From NCBI RefSeq assembly GCF_958295425.1, contig NC_081154.1, forward strand, positions 9,171,341 to 9,235,340: a stretch of 64,000 bases of DNA, given 5' to 3'. Origin of the DNA: Solea solea (taxonomy: Eukaryota; Chordata; Actinopteri; Pleuronectiformes; Soleidae). The stretch's first letter is position 1. Every line of letters starts with the position of its first letter. Under the pieces are notes generated by a model. It had not been told where the DNA came from. It saw nothing but the letters and a program-made list of their open reading frames with translations, and did no database searches. Shown one piece after another: positions 13,377-25,900 of this stretch. Both the position numbers and the translations under genes were made by a program.

Positions 13377-15378
13377 GTCTGTCGAAGGCAGGTGAGGTTT
13401 ATCATCTGATTAAAAAAGGCCTGAGTCTAGCTATTAGCAGTCTTTTGGACCATGTTCAGTTCTATCTTTAGGCTCCTTGTCATTAGTGAGCTGGATATAG
13501 TTGGCGAGACATAGTATTGACGTAAGTGAAAGGGAGTAGATAACCACATAACTGCTGATCATGATGGCACCTGTAGTCGTCACGTTTACCAGAACTGGTC
13601 TGTCAAATATGTTACACCCAACTCTTGATGTCTGTATTTATTTTAACTCTTAAGGCTGAGCAGAAAAGCAGAGGTCACAGAGAGAGTCTAAACCAGTCGA
13701 TTGGTGCATTGCTCCATCCAATATTGACATATAAATCCTGGGAAAAGTCCCCATCACTGCTCTCTGAGGACCTTGCGACAAGAGTGAAGTTGAACTGTAC
13801 TGCTTTCACTGGAGGAAAAGCAGACAGTCTGCCGTGTTGTTTTGTTCTGCTGCTTCATAATTCAAAGCAGGGTGTGGTGGTTTGATGAAATAGTGGAACA
13901 GACATTTGATCTTACCCTCTTTTTTTTCCAAAAAAAAAAAAAAAAGGATATGCAGGTCATCCACATGCAAATGTGTGACAACATTTTGATTGCAATAGAA
14001 TAGACCACATGTGTAATATAGAACTTAATGATGATACTCATTAACTATGTCATTAGACTGGCATGCACCACACCACAGATGAGCACACTACCACTTTTCC
14101 AACTTCTACCATAAAGCCATTTGTGTACATTAATGCATTATGGAAAATAGTTCACATTATCCCCTCAATCACCTGCGTAGTGGTTTTGCGCTTGCTGTTG
14201 ATAAAGGGCTTCTCATGCACTCATGCACTCCACTGAATGCCTGCGAGCACTGTGCTATCTTTAGCTTTTGTTGAAGCCTGTACCACTGGCCTCCACCTCC
14301 TCCTCCTCCTCCTCCTCTTCATCCTCCTCCTCCTCCATTCCCCTCAGCCCACTCACTGCCGGCCGCACGTGCAAACATGCACACTTATGCATGCTTGCAC
14401 ACAACTATCACAGGCTTATGACAAGTGCATATGCACATCGTGCACGACTGTTACTGGGCAGACTCGGGGAAGCAACCTACTTCTGAGATAACAACACGAG
14501 ACTGATGTGTGTTTCCGTGGCGCAGAGTGAAAGCCTGACTCTTGCTCCCTGAGCAGCCCTGATTCCTGCCCGCGGGCAAGTTACACACACACACACACAC
14601 GTGCTCACATTTGCCAATGCAGATTTAGTCATTAGAGCACTATAAAAAACTGTGCTTACAACAATTATCATTAATCAGAGTGTAATGATGCACTGCCTCT
14701 GCTCCATACAATAAGCCGCATTTATATTTCATTGTATGCACATGGTTCGATATGATCTAATTTGACTAATAGGGTGAAATGCATTTGGGTCGTTGATGCC
14801 CTTTCAGGGTTTAATTAGCTGTTCAAATGTTGCCACGGCGCCTGTTGGTTTTGTGTTATTACCCAGGGTTCGACTGTTTGCCAGGGACACTAAGCAGGTT
14901 CGGATCATGTTGACTGATTTTGTCAAGAAGCAGAAGTGGCTCCTCGTCGGGGAATTGATTACAGCAATATCTCAGGGTGTAGAATGTCGGTATTCCAACA
15001 CGATCAGGATTTCAGACCGAAGCTGCTTTACTGTTCATTGGGATGTACTAGCTCTTAAATGTACGCTTAATGGACATCAGCGTGAAGTGTTTAGTTGCTC
15101 ATTATAATTCTATCACCATTGTTGAGTCTGTCATATTACTGTATATGTGATGAAGCAATAGGATTCCAATTAGAATGAAACACAGCTTTACTTATTGCTT
15201 GTTGTTGATTAAATGTGAAGGGAAATCAAGGAACTTGAATTTTCCATAAACATCTTGCTTGTGTTTTTTTACAGAGTGATAGGTCAGTAAATTTGAATAA
15301 TAAACTTGTTTGTAAGGTGACTCAATGAGCAACCTTGAAATAATAGATATTCTTCTGCATGTATAAACATTTAAACAC

Positions 15379-15380
15379 TA

Positions 15381-15427
<47 letters not shown>

Positions 15428-15507
15428 ACTGTATATATATGCAGCGCAGACAGATATATATGTATATATATACTGTGTGTATATATATATATGTATATAT
15501 ACATACA
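15379..15507. repeat. Long (TA)n microsatellite
   Basis: About 130 bp of TA-rich repeat with short interruptions (CTACTG, GCAGCGCAGACAG). It is self-complementary along its length and accounts for the YIYIYI open frame on the minus strand. Confidence 0.9.
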
Positions 15508-16932
15508 TTCAATCATGTCAGTGTGAGGCTGTGTAATAATAATAGTAATTGTATGCAAGTGAGTGAGCGTTATCCTTATCACCTGTAATTGTGTTCTCCT
15601 CCCTGTACTTGTGCACCGCAGTGACTGTAGCTGTCAAACGCTCCGGTGTGTAACACGAGACACACTTCCTCTGTCCTCGCGCTTCACCTTCTGAGCTGTC
15701 GTCCCCCGACACATCCTGAGCTGGGAGCAGCTCACTGCGACTGACAGTGATGAGAAAGTGTGGGTTTTTTTTCTTCAGTGGCTCTTTGCCGCTGCTTCCT
15801 TGGATTTGGGGACAAAAGCGAATCAGACTTAAACGAGCGGTAATGAGAGATCAGAGAAATCATATTTATTCTTCTTCCTAAGAAATGTCGAGTGTGTCGT
15901 CCCCACTCCAAACTCCTGCTGTTTTTACACCCAGCTGCTGGGCTCTATGTGGCAGTACGTGGAGATAAAACACAGCTGGTGAATAATAAATGGAGAGGCA
16001 AAACTGTGGTCTCTTTTTGCCTTATATCCAAGTAAATGAGAGTGCTACACTGAAGTCTCCAATGCTCTGTATATTTGGCAAGCATTGAGGCATGTCCTTG
16101 ACAGAATGACAGGTTATTTAGTTGCATTCAACTAAAGCCTAAGGCGCTTTTTTTTTTGCTTTTTTTTTTAACTGTTTCTCCTCTTTGAGTTTCCATTCAG
16201 GTCTAATAAGTTCCTAATGAAAGAGAATCAACAGAAGCTGTTTTAGTCAATCTTCTCCGCACAGTTACAGATCATTGGTCGCTCCATTTATGGTGATTTA
16301 AATGGGTGCCATGGGACATATTCCAAAAAAAAACATTCACACAATGACTTTCCATTTACTTCCTCCCTTCCCCTCTCCTGTTATAGTCATGGAAGCAAGA
16401 GTGTCTCGGGCAACAAACTAAGAAAAGCATGATGGTTCTGCTCCACGCTCTCCTTGAAAAAAATTGAGTCTGCGTGGTAACAAAAATACTTCTGCCAGCT
16501 TTCTATATTTCATCACGTTGAATTATGTAAAAAAAAAATGTTTCTTAAGACACAACATGTCTTTCATCAACAATGCAAAGCCGCAAATGACGAGAAAGAG
16601 AAAATCTAAGAAGCTGTCGGATACTAATGAGTCCCCAGGATTTATGAGAGAGCATATTCTGCCCTTTTGCTTTTTGCTTTTTGCTTAATCCAGCAAATGC
16701 ATGGCTGGTTGGCATCTACAGTGTGTGGTTCAAGCAAACCGTGTCATTATAATGTCCCTTGTTTGATCGTTTGAAGGGCTTTATGGCATCATTCTTTCCA
16801 GCTCCCAGCTCCAGTCTGCTGCCAAACATGAATTACACTATACTGGTCAGATTAAAAAAAAACAACATGTAAATGTATAGCGAGAGGGTGCTGAGTTTAT
16901 TAGTATAATACTGTGTATCTGTAGTGATTGGT

Positions 16933-17140
16933 ACTCGTTTTTATGAACAAAAAGAAAAGAAAAACTGTCTATCTTGTGACTTCTGCAAAATGATTGCTAC
17001 TTTACATCACGACTAAAAATGCGATATATAGTGAGTCACAACTTTAGAAATTCATTTTTTTAAAGCCTGAATATACACCCTACACTCCCATGATGTCCAT
17101 AAAAGGAATTGTGTCTTATTCCCCTTGGCAAATTACCATA
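16933..17140 (+). repeat. Unnamed dispersed repeat, copy 1
   Basis: This segment matches 31940-32130 in the same orientation with gaps. Shared anchors include ACTCGTTT..ATGAACAAAA, CTAT(C/T)TT..TGACTTCTG, AAGCCTGAA, TGT(C)CATA..A and CAATTTACC/CAAATTACC at the end. Identity is roughly two thirds by eye. No coding sequence, terminal repeat or poly-A tail marks its class. Confidence 0.55.
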
Positions 17141-19756
17141 GGTGCACCTGTGGCACAGATCCATGACGCATGAGGGTTCATTTACAATAAGGATTGCAAA
17201 AAAATATTACATGATGGGACCATTTTGGGACCAAAGACATTTTTACTGCCTTTGCACGCTCACATATGAGAAGCTTGAGTTAGACGTTTACACTGGTGCA
17301 TACACTCTGTGGAAGTCTGCCATGAGCAGGATGGAGGGTTGTCTCTTTTCAGAATTGTCCGTGTTTGCACGTGCAGCCGAGTGACTATTCTAATATGGTA
17401 ATTTAACTGGTCCTATAAGAACATTAAAGGTTCCTATTCTGTAAACCTGAGAAATGTCTCGTGCTTGGCTTTGTCACACATCATTTCTTAATCATTTGGC
17501 AGGGCATGGGTCTGCATATGCTTGGTGTTACCATCCATTAGCGCTCCTGTCTAGACGGGACTTAAGGCTATTTGTGACCCGCTGGTCTCATTCCGCTGGT
17601 GAGCGCTGGCAATACTCCCAGTTTAAGGCCAGTCTAACAGGATTAAAACAGTGCTGGGGGGACTTTTATGCATGTCACCTATAGACCACTCTTCATTTTT
17701 ATTCTCAGCACATAGCGGGTCAACGTTGGTCTTTGTGACTCTTATTTGGCGCAGAATATAAATGATTATGAAATGAATATGCAAAAGGCAGTAAGCGATG
17801 AGACATATTCATGAGAATGTTTGACATTTACTTATTATTAATTGCTTTTTTAACAGACCTAGATGAGATAGATCCCACGTGCACCAAGTCTGCTTGTGTG
17901 TATACCTTAGTGGGGAGAATAGAGGTGATGGTATGTGGAGTTTTGGTGCAGACAGAGGCGCTAATTGTTAGTGTTTATGTTAATCTGAGCTAATCTCCTG
18001 TGTTTGGCCTCTCATATTTAGACAAATCTCCAGGTGGAAACAATCAAGAAAATGTATTATATGTTACAAAAGCCTAAGAGCTAAATCTTGAACCGATACA
18101 ACATCTTTGTACATACAAGATGTATATATGTATATGCATAATATGCATAATATGCATAATAAATTAAAGGTTATTGGGGTTTGGGCTTTCGTCCAAACAT
18201 TCACTGTCGCTACTGTATTGTCATAGTTGATGTCGTCATTCTCCTCTTGTGTTTGGAGATTTATGAAATATGGTCTGTCCTTTATTCCCTTCCCCTGGTT
18301 TGGCTCATTCTATCTCTGTGTCTGTGATTATATACATTGGAATGTATATTTGTTTGAATAAAAAGAAAAACACTGATAAATTGGTGACCCGTCCTGGTCC
18401 TCACTTCAACCCAATATTATCTGGATTTTACTTCAGTCCCCTGCAAAAGTGCTATTTCAGCATTTTAAAGAAATGATGTTAGGCTCCTTTTTAAAGTGTT
18501 TGCTTTAGAAGCACATGGGATACAAACTAGAGCACCAGCCTCTCAAATGAGCTGAAAAAGTGAACGTCAGAACATTTCAGTTGGAAACTGTGCCAAATCA
18601 TTTTATGAGCAGCTGCCCTTTAGAAACGTGATTTGAGTTAAAATCTCTTAGTGTCATATCAGCACCGATGGTGGAGTAAGGACCACAGGAGGAGAGGGAT
18701 GTGAACAAAACTTCAACATACTGTAGAAGAGTTAACAACCATAGGAAGTCTGGCCAATTTACAACAGTGAAAACTTTGATAGAAGAACATGACAAAGCAA
18801 CAAAGGCATTGTTGTGGTGGCTTGTGAAAGACTGAAGCATGAGTGGGAAACATAAAAAGGCCATTATTGGTGCCTCATATGATAGACCAGCCCCAAATAC
18901 CAGATCTGATCCGCATGGGTTCCCCTTCACAGCCTTGGACAGGATTCCTGAGTGTCATAATTCAGCACACATTTGCTATGTAATACTAAATACAGCTGAG
19001 GCTGATGGGAATGCCCCTACATTTTGTGGGTATTTGCTCATAAAAGTAAGTATTACAAAAAAGTCAATTCTCAAATTCTCCAATTTTTATGACATTGAAG
19101 AAGATATTCCAAAAATTACAAACAAAGAGATATAAGAGGCTGGTTATTTTTCTCTCAATGTCTGTCCTCCGCTGTTTCAAACAGATATGAATGATCAGTT
19201 TTTATAAAAGGCAAAAAAAAAGGTGTCCTTTCTGGACAGTCCTGGGCACAGGATGATAAAACATACAAACAAACAAAACCTCTCTTATCTTTCAGACATT
19301 CAGTTTGATGCCATTTACATCAGAAAACGTGCTCTCAGTCAACATGCAATCAGGAAAACGCGATAAGTTGATAAAGCATCTGAAAAAATAAAAATATTTC
19401 ATCAACTCATTTGATTTCATCGTTATTTTAGCTCCTAAATTACCAGGTGTCCTTGAGGTACCTAAATAAATAATAAAGCTGCCATGTGGTTAGAAGAGAA
19501 CTTACACCCAATTTGTACCCTGAGGTTTCTCCTTCATGGGCATCCACTCCAGCACAAGCATAAGAAACAAAACCTTTTTTTCCATTGACACAGACTCCGA
19601 AGCGCACATGTGATCGTACTCCCACACTGACACTGGGCCATTACAGCTGGTCATGCTGTCTCTTCCTGGGGGACAACCACAAAGCAGGGGTTCCACACAT
19701 ACATAGAGCTCTGATTTTGATCTGCCGGGCAGGATGTCATGTCAACAAAGCCATGT

Positions 19757-19764
19757 GGGGGTGT

Positions 19765-19795
<31 letters not shown>

Positions 19796-19797
19796 TG
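19757..19797. repeat. (GT)n then G-run microsatellite
   Basis: A GT tract of about 20 bp runs directly into a G-run of about 17 bases. Repeats of this kind explain the CVCVGGGGG open frames. Confidence 0.85.
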
Positions 19798-19839
19798 ATA
19801 CAGTGAGACCTTGATGCTGCAGCACGCTGAGAATTGAAT

Positions 19840-19960
19840 TGAGGCCCTGTCCACGCAGCGACAGATTGAGACGTAAACAATCCTTTTTGTCCTCTGCCGT
19901 TTTGAAAAAGTTCTCCGTAAACGCGGCGTCGTTTCAGGAAATGTCTTCATCCAGAGTTTA
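19840..19960 (+). mobile_element. Possible fragment of a DNA-transposon end
   Basis: The sequence GGCCCTGTCCACGCAGCGAC followed by TTTGTCCTCTGCCGTTTTGA, GTTCTCCGTAAACGCGGCGT and CGTTTCAGGAAATGTC resembles the end of an abundant fish DNA-element family as I remember it. The matching opposite end is not visible, so this would be a broken copy. The class is not assignable from sequence alone. Confidence 0.35.
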
Positions 19961-20368
19961 TTCATTTATCAGCCATCAAACAATCTCCAAACACACGAGT
20001 GGGGATAGCGATAACGACGGTGACAACAGCGACAGTGAATGTGTGGATGAAAAGTGTGGTGCACTGAATTTAAAGGGGACATATTACGCAAAATCAACTT
20101 TTTAACCATTTTAATACTTATATTTGGGACTCTGGAGGCCCTACCAGTCACCAAAGTGTGGAAAAAGAATACTCCGTCATGTTTTCGTGGTTCCCCTAAG
20201 TGTAAGTATAGGCGATAAAACACTCGATGTTGAATTCCCTGCGTTTATGACGTCAGAATGCATTTCACCGCGAATGTTACCGCCCCACCAGTAAGTTTAC
20301 TTCGAGAGCTCCACCTTAGCTCCACCTTGTCCCTGCGAGAGTGCAGGCGAGGGAGGAAGAGCGCTATT

Positions 20369-20452
20369 ATGTCAACGCGGAGGGACAAGTGTGCTGTTCG
20401 TGGCTGCACAGTGGAGCACAGTGTTTTACACAAACTTCCACAGAGGATTTGA
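20369..20452 (+). pseudogene. THAP zinc-finger N-terminal fragment inside the TTAA element
   Basis: From the ATG at 20369 the reading is MSTRRDKCAVRGC and then HKLPQ before a stop. THAP domains begin with a few residues, a C-x(2-4)-C pair, and a later F/L-H-K-F/L-P motif; here C-AVRG-C and LHKLP fit well. The rest of the domain (second Cys/His pair and AVPTIF-type end) is missing, so this is a first-exon remnant or an internally deleted gene. An in-frame upstream ATG (20258) exists, but the residues between it and MSTRR look non-coding. Confidence 0.6.
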
Positions 20453-20819
20453 TATATGAAGCTAATGTGCCGGATAAAGTCAGCAAACGTGTGTTCGTGT
20501 GTTCGCAGTAGACAACGGTCGCCGTATTTAGTCAGGGGACGTATTTCACCGACGTACAAACACACACACGTTGTTAAGAAAAGGTCACATAGAGCTCATA
20601 ACTAACCATTCTGACACGTCCTAATTAAAAATATTTGTTCAGTACGTCCTCCATGACCGGAGCACAGACTCAGTCTGATACAATCACATATACAGCGGTG
20701 CTGCACTCTCTGTGCAGAGGTGCTGCACTCTCTGTGAAAATCAGCTGATCGCCACCGCTGATCGCCAGCGGCGAGCCGGCTAAACGGCCGCTGTATGCGA
20801 CTGATCGCCAGCTCCGGTG

Positions 20820-21004
20820 CAGACCGGTGACTATGCTCCGGAGACCTCGCCATCGCGGCACCGCTGATCGCCACCGGCGAGCCGCCTAAACGGCCGCTGT
20901 ATGCGTTTAGGCAGCTCGCCGCTCGCCGCTGGCGATCAGCGGTGCCGCGGTGGCGATCAGCGGTGCCGCGGTGACGAGGTCTCCGGAGCATAGTCACCGG
21001 TCTG
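20820..21004. repeat. Large GC-rich inverted repeat within the TTAA element
   Basis: The bases 20820-20849 and 20975-21004 are exact reverse complements over 30 bp (core ACTATGCTCCGGAGACCTCG). After a few mismatches the pairing continues inward through CCGCTGATCGCCACC / GGTGGCGATCAGCGG and CGAGCCGCCTAAACG-like arms, leaving a loop of about 10 bases. A direct copy of the inner unit lies just upstream at about 20745-20805. The minus-strand open frame over this block is a by-product of the repeats. Confidence 0.85.
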
Positions 21005-21547
21005 ATACAGTAACATACAGCGCCAGCTTATGCAGCTCGCCGCGCGCCGCTGGCGATCAGTGGTGCTGTTCCTAAGTGTTTTTAACTGATTAACAGTTCG
21101 GCACTGTTCGGCTCGATCCTTATGTAGAACGTCTCTTCCTGTGACGGCACTCTGGCTGTTTTCTGCGCACGCTGCCATGTTGATATTGTCAGAGAACTAG
21201 TGGAGGGAGGGGGAGACGAATAGAGCTGTAAAGCGCTGTAACGAGGACAAATCAGAAACCCCCTGGAAGAAGTGGGTGTGTGTTTGCCTGTGTCTCATTT
21301 GCATGTAAAGGGACCAAGCACGAAAACCGAGCGTTCTGAAAGGGGCGGGCTTAGCAGGGTTATTGAACTGCTATGATGCTTCATCCTTATGGTATTTTGA
21401 CCAAGGCATGTCACTGACATGTTCATTAGGACACCAGGGAACTATTTTAATGGGGGAAATAGGGTATAATATGTCCCCTTTAATATTCCTTTGATAATAA
21501 TATTGTGGTGGGATGCCATTATTAATATGTTAACTGACGTTACTTAA

Positions 21548-21749
21548 AGCTGCAGAGCGTGACTTTTGGTGATTTCTGTTATTATTCTCTCTCTCTGCTT
21601 TTGGTGAATAGAAACAATGTACAGAAACAACATTATTTGAATGCTGCACCCTGCATCTGAAAATGATGGGGATGTTGACACCAGATGTCAACACTATATT
21701 GAGAACTCAGCGGTTTGAATGTCACATTAAAATGTTACACACTACAGCT
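21548..21749. mobile_element. Second TTAA-flanked MITE, 202 bp
   Basis: The element begins AGCTGCAGAGCGTGAC and ends ACACTACAGCT, imperfect inverted ends, each bordered by TTAA (21544-21547 and 21750-21753). It has no coding capacity. It lies 68 bp to the right of the larger TTAA element. Confidence 0.7.
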
Positions 21750-24700
21750 TTAAAGATTAGATTTCCTATTGCTTTATAGCCAACATTAGCACGAGCAGTG
21801 TTTCTTACCCAGTAATGACAATAATATCGCTCAGGTTTTAGAGCTTTTTCACTGCTGAAAACAAAACAATCTGTGAGAGTCGACCAAAACGGCAAAGTTG
21901 TGACACAAAGCGGCCAAACAATGATTTACCATGAAGCTCCGTAACGATGAAGGCGATACAGTAAATGTGTTTCTGTAGGTATTCTTGTAACCTATGTCTG
22001 CTGTTGCAGATTCACAGTCGCTGCCGTTATTTATGTCCCCATCTATCACATTAAATCATTCTATTACATTAAATCAAGGACATTTCTCCTAAGTCAGCAC
22101 ATTCCCACATCCACCCACTGCTGCAGTGACACAAATAAAAAAAAAGAGACTCTACACTCCTGGTACGGCACCTCACAGTGTGCGTGTTTCACAGCGGTCT
22201 GTGGCCTCCTGCTTAAAAAAGGCTTGACTAGTTTTACACAGCAGTAATATCCAGGATTTAGTTGAACACCACTCTGGCTGGCGCGCTCTCTCGCTGTTTT
22301 GGGTCGACCCAGGATGACGGTGCATTTTTACAAAGGAGGTCTGCCCTGGATTAACTGCTGCTTTCATAAGCACCGTGTATACAGAGCACACAAGAGGACA
22401 TTGTTCCTGAAAAGTAATTGTATCTCGTCCTTTGAGACTCATCCGTGATATCATATCTCCTCCGCTTGCAGTTTTCCTTGCTATGCAAACTTTGGTCCTG
22501 AACTTTTAAAACACCTAGTAAATATCTAACATGAGTCATGGCCCCCATGAACCTCCATCTGTGGGGAAGAGAAACATATCTATGAATACAAACGATGCTG
22601 CAGCACCCCTGATGTGATATCTTTTATTCACACATAAAATTAAAATGATAACTGTCTTATAGCCAGTGGCAAAGAAGGAATAAAAGAGATGATAATATCC
22701 CTTTGTTTTGGCGCAGGGAAACCTGATTTAATATAAACATATGAGCTCCTCCTCCTTTGACAACGTCTTCTTCACAATGAAGAAATATGGTGTTTTTTTC
22801 CCTTATAGCTCAGAGGAAAGAGGACGACCGCGTGTGGTGAAGTTGAGCTTCAATTTCGCCCTCACAATCACTTCCCCTCCATTTAGTCCTGCGGGGCTTT
22901 GAATGAAGACCAAGTGGCAGCTTTACAACCTTTGAGGGATAGACACTACAGCAGCTAATGCAGCCCTCCAACCAAACACTGTCCCTCCTGAACCCTCAGA
23001 AAAAAGGGACCATGTCGGTGGACCAACAACTATCTCTCCACTACAAAACCAATTTCCCACTTTACATCAGGCAAGGTCAATCAGATCATCTTCCCAGAAA
23101 AGGACCTGATGGGGTGAAATTTGAGATACGTCCATTGTGGCTGACATCGATACCGACAAAAACACAGAGTAAAAATACAGAATTGTACAGAAGTGACTGC
23201 AAATAACTTTAACTAAAAATTGAGAGGAATAGATATAGAAAATACCAAAAAAGAAATGAAAGATGAGGAAGACTGAAGCAGATAGAGTGAGACGGTGATG
23301 CCAGGATCCTAGTATTGATCTGAGCTTCTTTCTCTAATCTCCCTGCCCCCTCAGTAACCTCAGCTGGATTGAACATCCAACCACAAAAAGCAATTTGACC
23401 CCCACCATTGCCCTCACAGGTCACCCTTTAGTGACTGCTGACATTAGGTTGCCATGGTGACACAACATTATGTGAAGGGCTGTGTTAAGAGGCTTGGATT
23501 TGAGCACAGTGTCTTATTACTGTGCATCATAGAGGGCTGTAAATGTAAAATCTATCAGATTTTTATTTTTTTTTAACTATTTACCGCTGATGCCACATTA
23601 CAAGGACAATGGGGCGCTTTGCACAGCAGACAGTGGAATAATCACAGTTATAAATACTCATGCAAATGATGGATTAGTTCCATCATAATTTAGCTGTTTT
23701 AGGCTTAAATATCTCATTAAAAATGGTGGCATCTCACAGAGGATGGATCCCACCAACGTGGTTTAATTCAAGCTGTGTGTCATATACCTCTTTCTTTTCA
23801 CTTGTTCTTTATTAAATATAAAATAAACGCCCTGTGGTGAAATACGCCAACATCTATTCCATGGATTGGAATACAATTTGGTAACCTTTGGTAATCGCTT
23901 TGTGTAAATGTGATGGATTCTTTTTAACAGGATATGTGCTCTATCAATATGAGTGACACTGAGAAGTGTCCTTGGGGAGTGGAACATACTCTGTAAACTA
24001 TAGCTGGCTCGGTCGTCTCTGTACTGTAATAATAAACTGCGTTTGACCAGCACACTCGTTCTAATCCTACGCAGAAAAAACAAATCTCAGCATGAGATAG
24101 AGGCGTAACCCTGCTGTCCATCATTCAGCCACTCAATACATCTTTTCACTTTTCATTTTTGCAGTCACTGCATTCGGGGTTTTTTTTTTTTTGGTGGAGA
24201 ACAGGAGTTGACGTGAGGGTTGTTTGTGTCATTTGGTTGAGTGATGGGAATCAGTGTTGCTAAAGCCCAGAGGTGAGCCTGTCTCTGATTTATGCCACAG
24301 GTTCCAGGGATTCACCTGTCTGTGTACGATTCTCCCCGTCTAAGCCCTGACACATAATCCCCGGGGCTTCCCCTCTCTTGGGTGTTGCTTGTCAGCCACC
24401 ATTACAGCCTAGTAAACAGGGAGGAAGCGAGCGCCAGAGATGCATGTACAGTGTGCAGAACAGAAAAAAAGATTAGCAAAACTGGACTGTGGATCCACTT
24501 CAGCGAGTTGATTAGATGCGCAATATGCTGTAGGCACAGCAGTGTGCCAGCACCTATCACAACTTTCGATTCTGGGGAGAGTATCTCAATGTTTATGTAT
24601 TTTTTTTTTTTCGTGGGCTGATTGATGCCTCCACATGCCCACGGTGTGTCTCAGCTGTTGAGAGCGCCACATCGCGATGCTAATTTATTCAGGGACCAGC

Positions 24701-25371
24701 TGCTGTGTCAAGATGATTCTGCAAAAGATATCCTTGAAAGTTTTTAATGAGCTCACTGTGGTGAATAATGGGGACGCAGAGGTCACCCAAGTCAAGGTGC
24801 CTGAGAGAGTGCGTGTCTCGTGTGGCATTGTGTGTTTATGTCTGAGTGGAGACGCTTTTCATTCTGGAGAAGAAAAAACCTGGTTTTCAGTGCGATGGAA
24901 TGAGCATTTATTCCTGCGTCTCATATAGTAATTTTTTTTGAGGGGGGCCCACAGCTCCAATCAGCAGTGATGTCAACATGACATCTGGGTGGACGCTAAT
25001 CGCTAATCCCCCCCCCCCCCCCCTTTTAAAATGCTGCAATTTCGTGCAGAACTGTCACCAGCCCACCATGGTGCAGTTAAATTAGAAACACTGCGGAGTC
25101 TGAAATAGTATTTTGCATCTGACATTACAGTCGGCAGGAGACCAGGGCGTCGTGCTGTGTTTGTTTGTATTTTAGCTCATGCGGTGTCAATTTCCGTTTG
25201 GGGAAAAAAAAACTGCTGTTTCAGAATGTCACAAAACTTGAATAGATGACGACAAACGACTGTAATTAAGATCTATTACTATCAGAAGCAGTTCAAATGA
25301 CTTACAGTGCATGAAGGGTTCTTGACCCAAACCAGCATAATTATTTTTTTTTCCACACTGCAGCAACAGTC
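21750..25371. other. Spacer without recognisable genes
   Basis: No recognisable coding sequence or RNA gene. It holds poly-T stretches and a C-run at about 25007-25023. A tract resembling weakly conserved non-coding DNA at about 22740-23200 cannot be judged without comparison. Confidence 0.5.
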
Positions 25372-25900
25372 GGTACGTTTACATGCACAGCTTAATCAAG
25401 CTAAGGCCATAGTCTGACTAAGACATGGCCTTAGTCTGACTATACATCCGTGTATGTCTGACTGTGTCTCTCTATAAGCTAGTGCCTATTGAATTAATTT
25501 CCAGTTGACCTTGACGTCACAGAAAAACCAACAGTGAACGGCGAGATGGATCGTGCTGGTTCTGTATGTTACGTACCTGCTGTGCATGTTAACTATGATA
25601 CAAATTAGATGCAGCACAGCTCTTGTGATTGCCGTGTTGTCCGAAGAAGACGCCACCGCCGTATGAATTCCAGTGCTGCGGTTTATACGTCGTCTCCTTT
25701 TACTTCCGGGTCAAAGACCAGGGAGGAAATGTTGCTGAATGCACAGAATGCCAAGTCTGACTCCAGCCTGACTCCAGCCTGACTCAGCATATACATGCAG
25801 GAGTAATCATGACTATGAATCGTATTATCCAGGTATGTTAGTCCGACTAAAATCTTAATTTTAGTCGGACTGACATGATGTTAAGAAAACCAAATTATCT
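25372..25900. mobile_element. MITE-like element with terminal foldback
   Basis: The left side starts GGTACGTTTACATGCACAGC, a sequence typical of a common fish MITE group as I remember it. The right side contains a tight hairpin: GTCCGACTAAAAT (25841-25853), loop CTTA, ATTTTAGTCGGAC (25858-25870), with further imperfect pairing outside. Short related units (AGTCTGACTA, CCTGACTCCAG) repeat inside. Clean terminal repeats and a target duplication were not found, so the borders are approximate. Confidence 0.5.

Larger units (their letters stand above)
13377..19756. other. Spacer without recognisable genes
   Basis: No protein family is recognisable on either strand. The contents are a CTC-repeat (about 14297-14335), a long TA microsatellite (about 15379-15507) and one copy of an unnamed dispersed repeat (16933-17140). 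The blocks at about 14780-15110 and 17380-18010 are free of obvious repeats, have balanced composition and lack coding character; they are candidates for conserved regulatory DNA, as inference only. Confidence 0.45.
20074..21479 (+). mobile_element. TTAA-flanked DNA transposon, 1406 bp, non-autonomous
   Basis: A perfect terminal inverted repeat, AGGGGACATATTA at the left and TAATATGTCCCCT at the right, is flanked on both sides by TTAA (20070-20073 and 21480-21483). TTAA target duplication is the mark of the piggyBac and Kolobok superfamilies. Inside, the plus strand codes a THAP-like zinc-finger start (see 20369-20452), and Kolobok-type transposases are reported to carry THAP domains, so Kolobok is the better guess. 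No DDE transposase core is present. The middle holds a long GC-rich hairpin (20820-21004) and repeated ~45-bp units. GC content is much higher than in the flanks. Confidence 0.8.

Noticed and set aside
14237..14491. Leu/Ser-rich frames over a CTC repeat
   Set aside because: Caused by the trinucleotide repeat at about 14297-14335.
18598..19135. 110- and 98-codon overlapping frames on opposite strands
   Set aside because: Neither resembles a known protein; composition and lack of splice context suggest old repeat or spacer DNA.
20602..20997. 131-codon minus-strand frame rich in Arg and Ser inside the TTAA element
   Set aside because: It runs through the GC-rich hairpin and direct repeats; its own repeats (GTADRQRRAA) follow the DNA repeat, and no family is recognisable.
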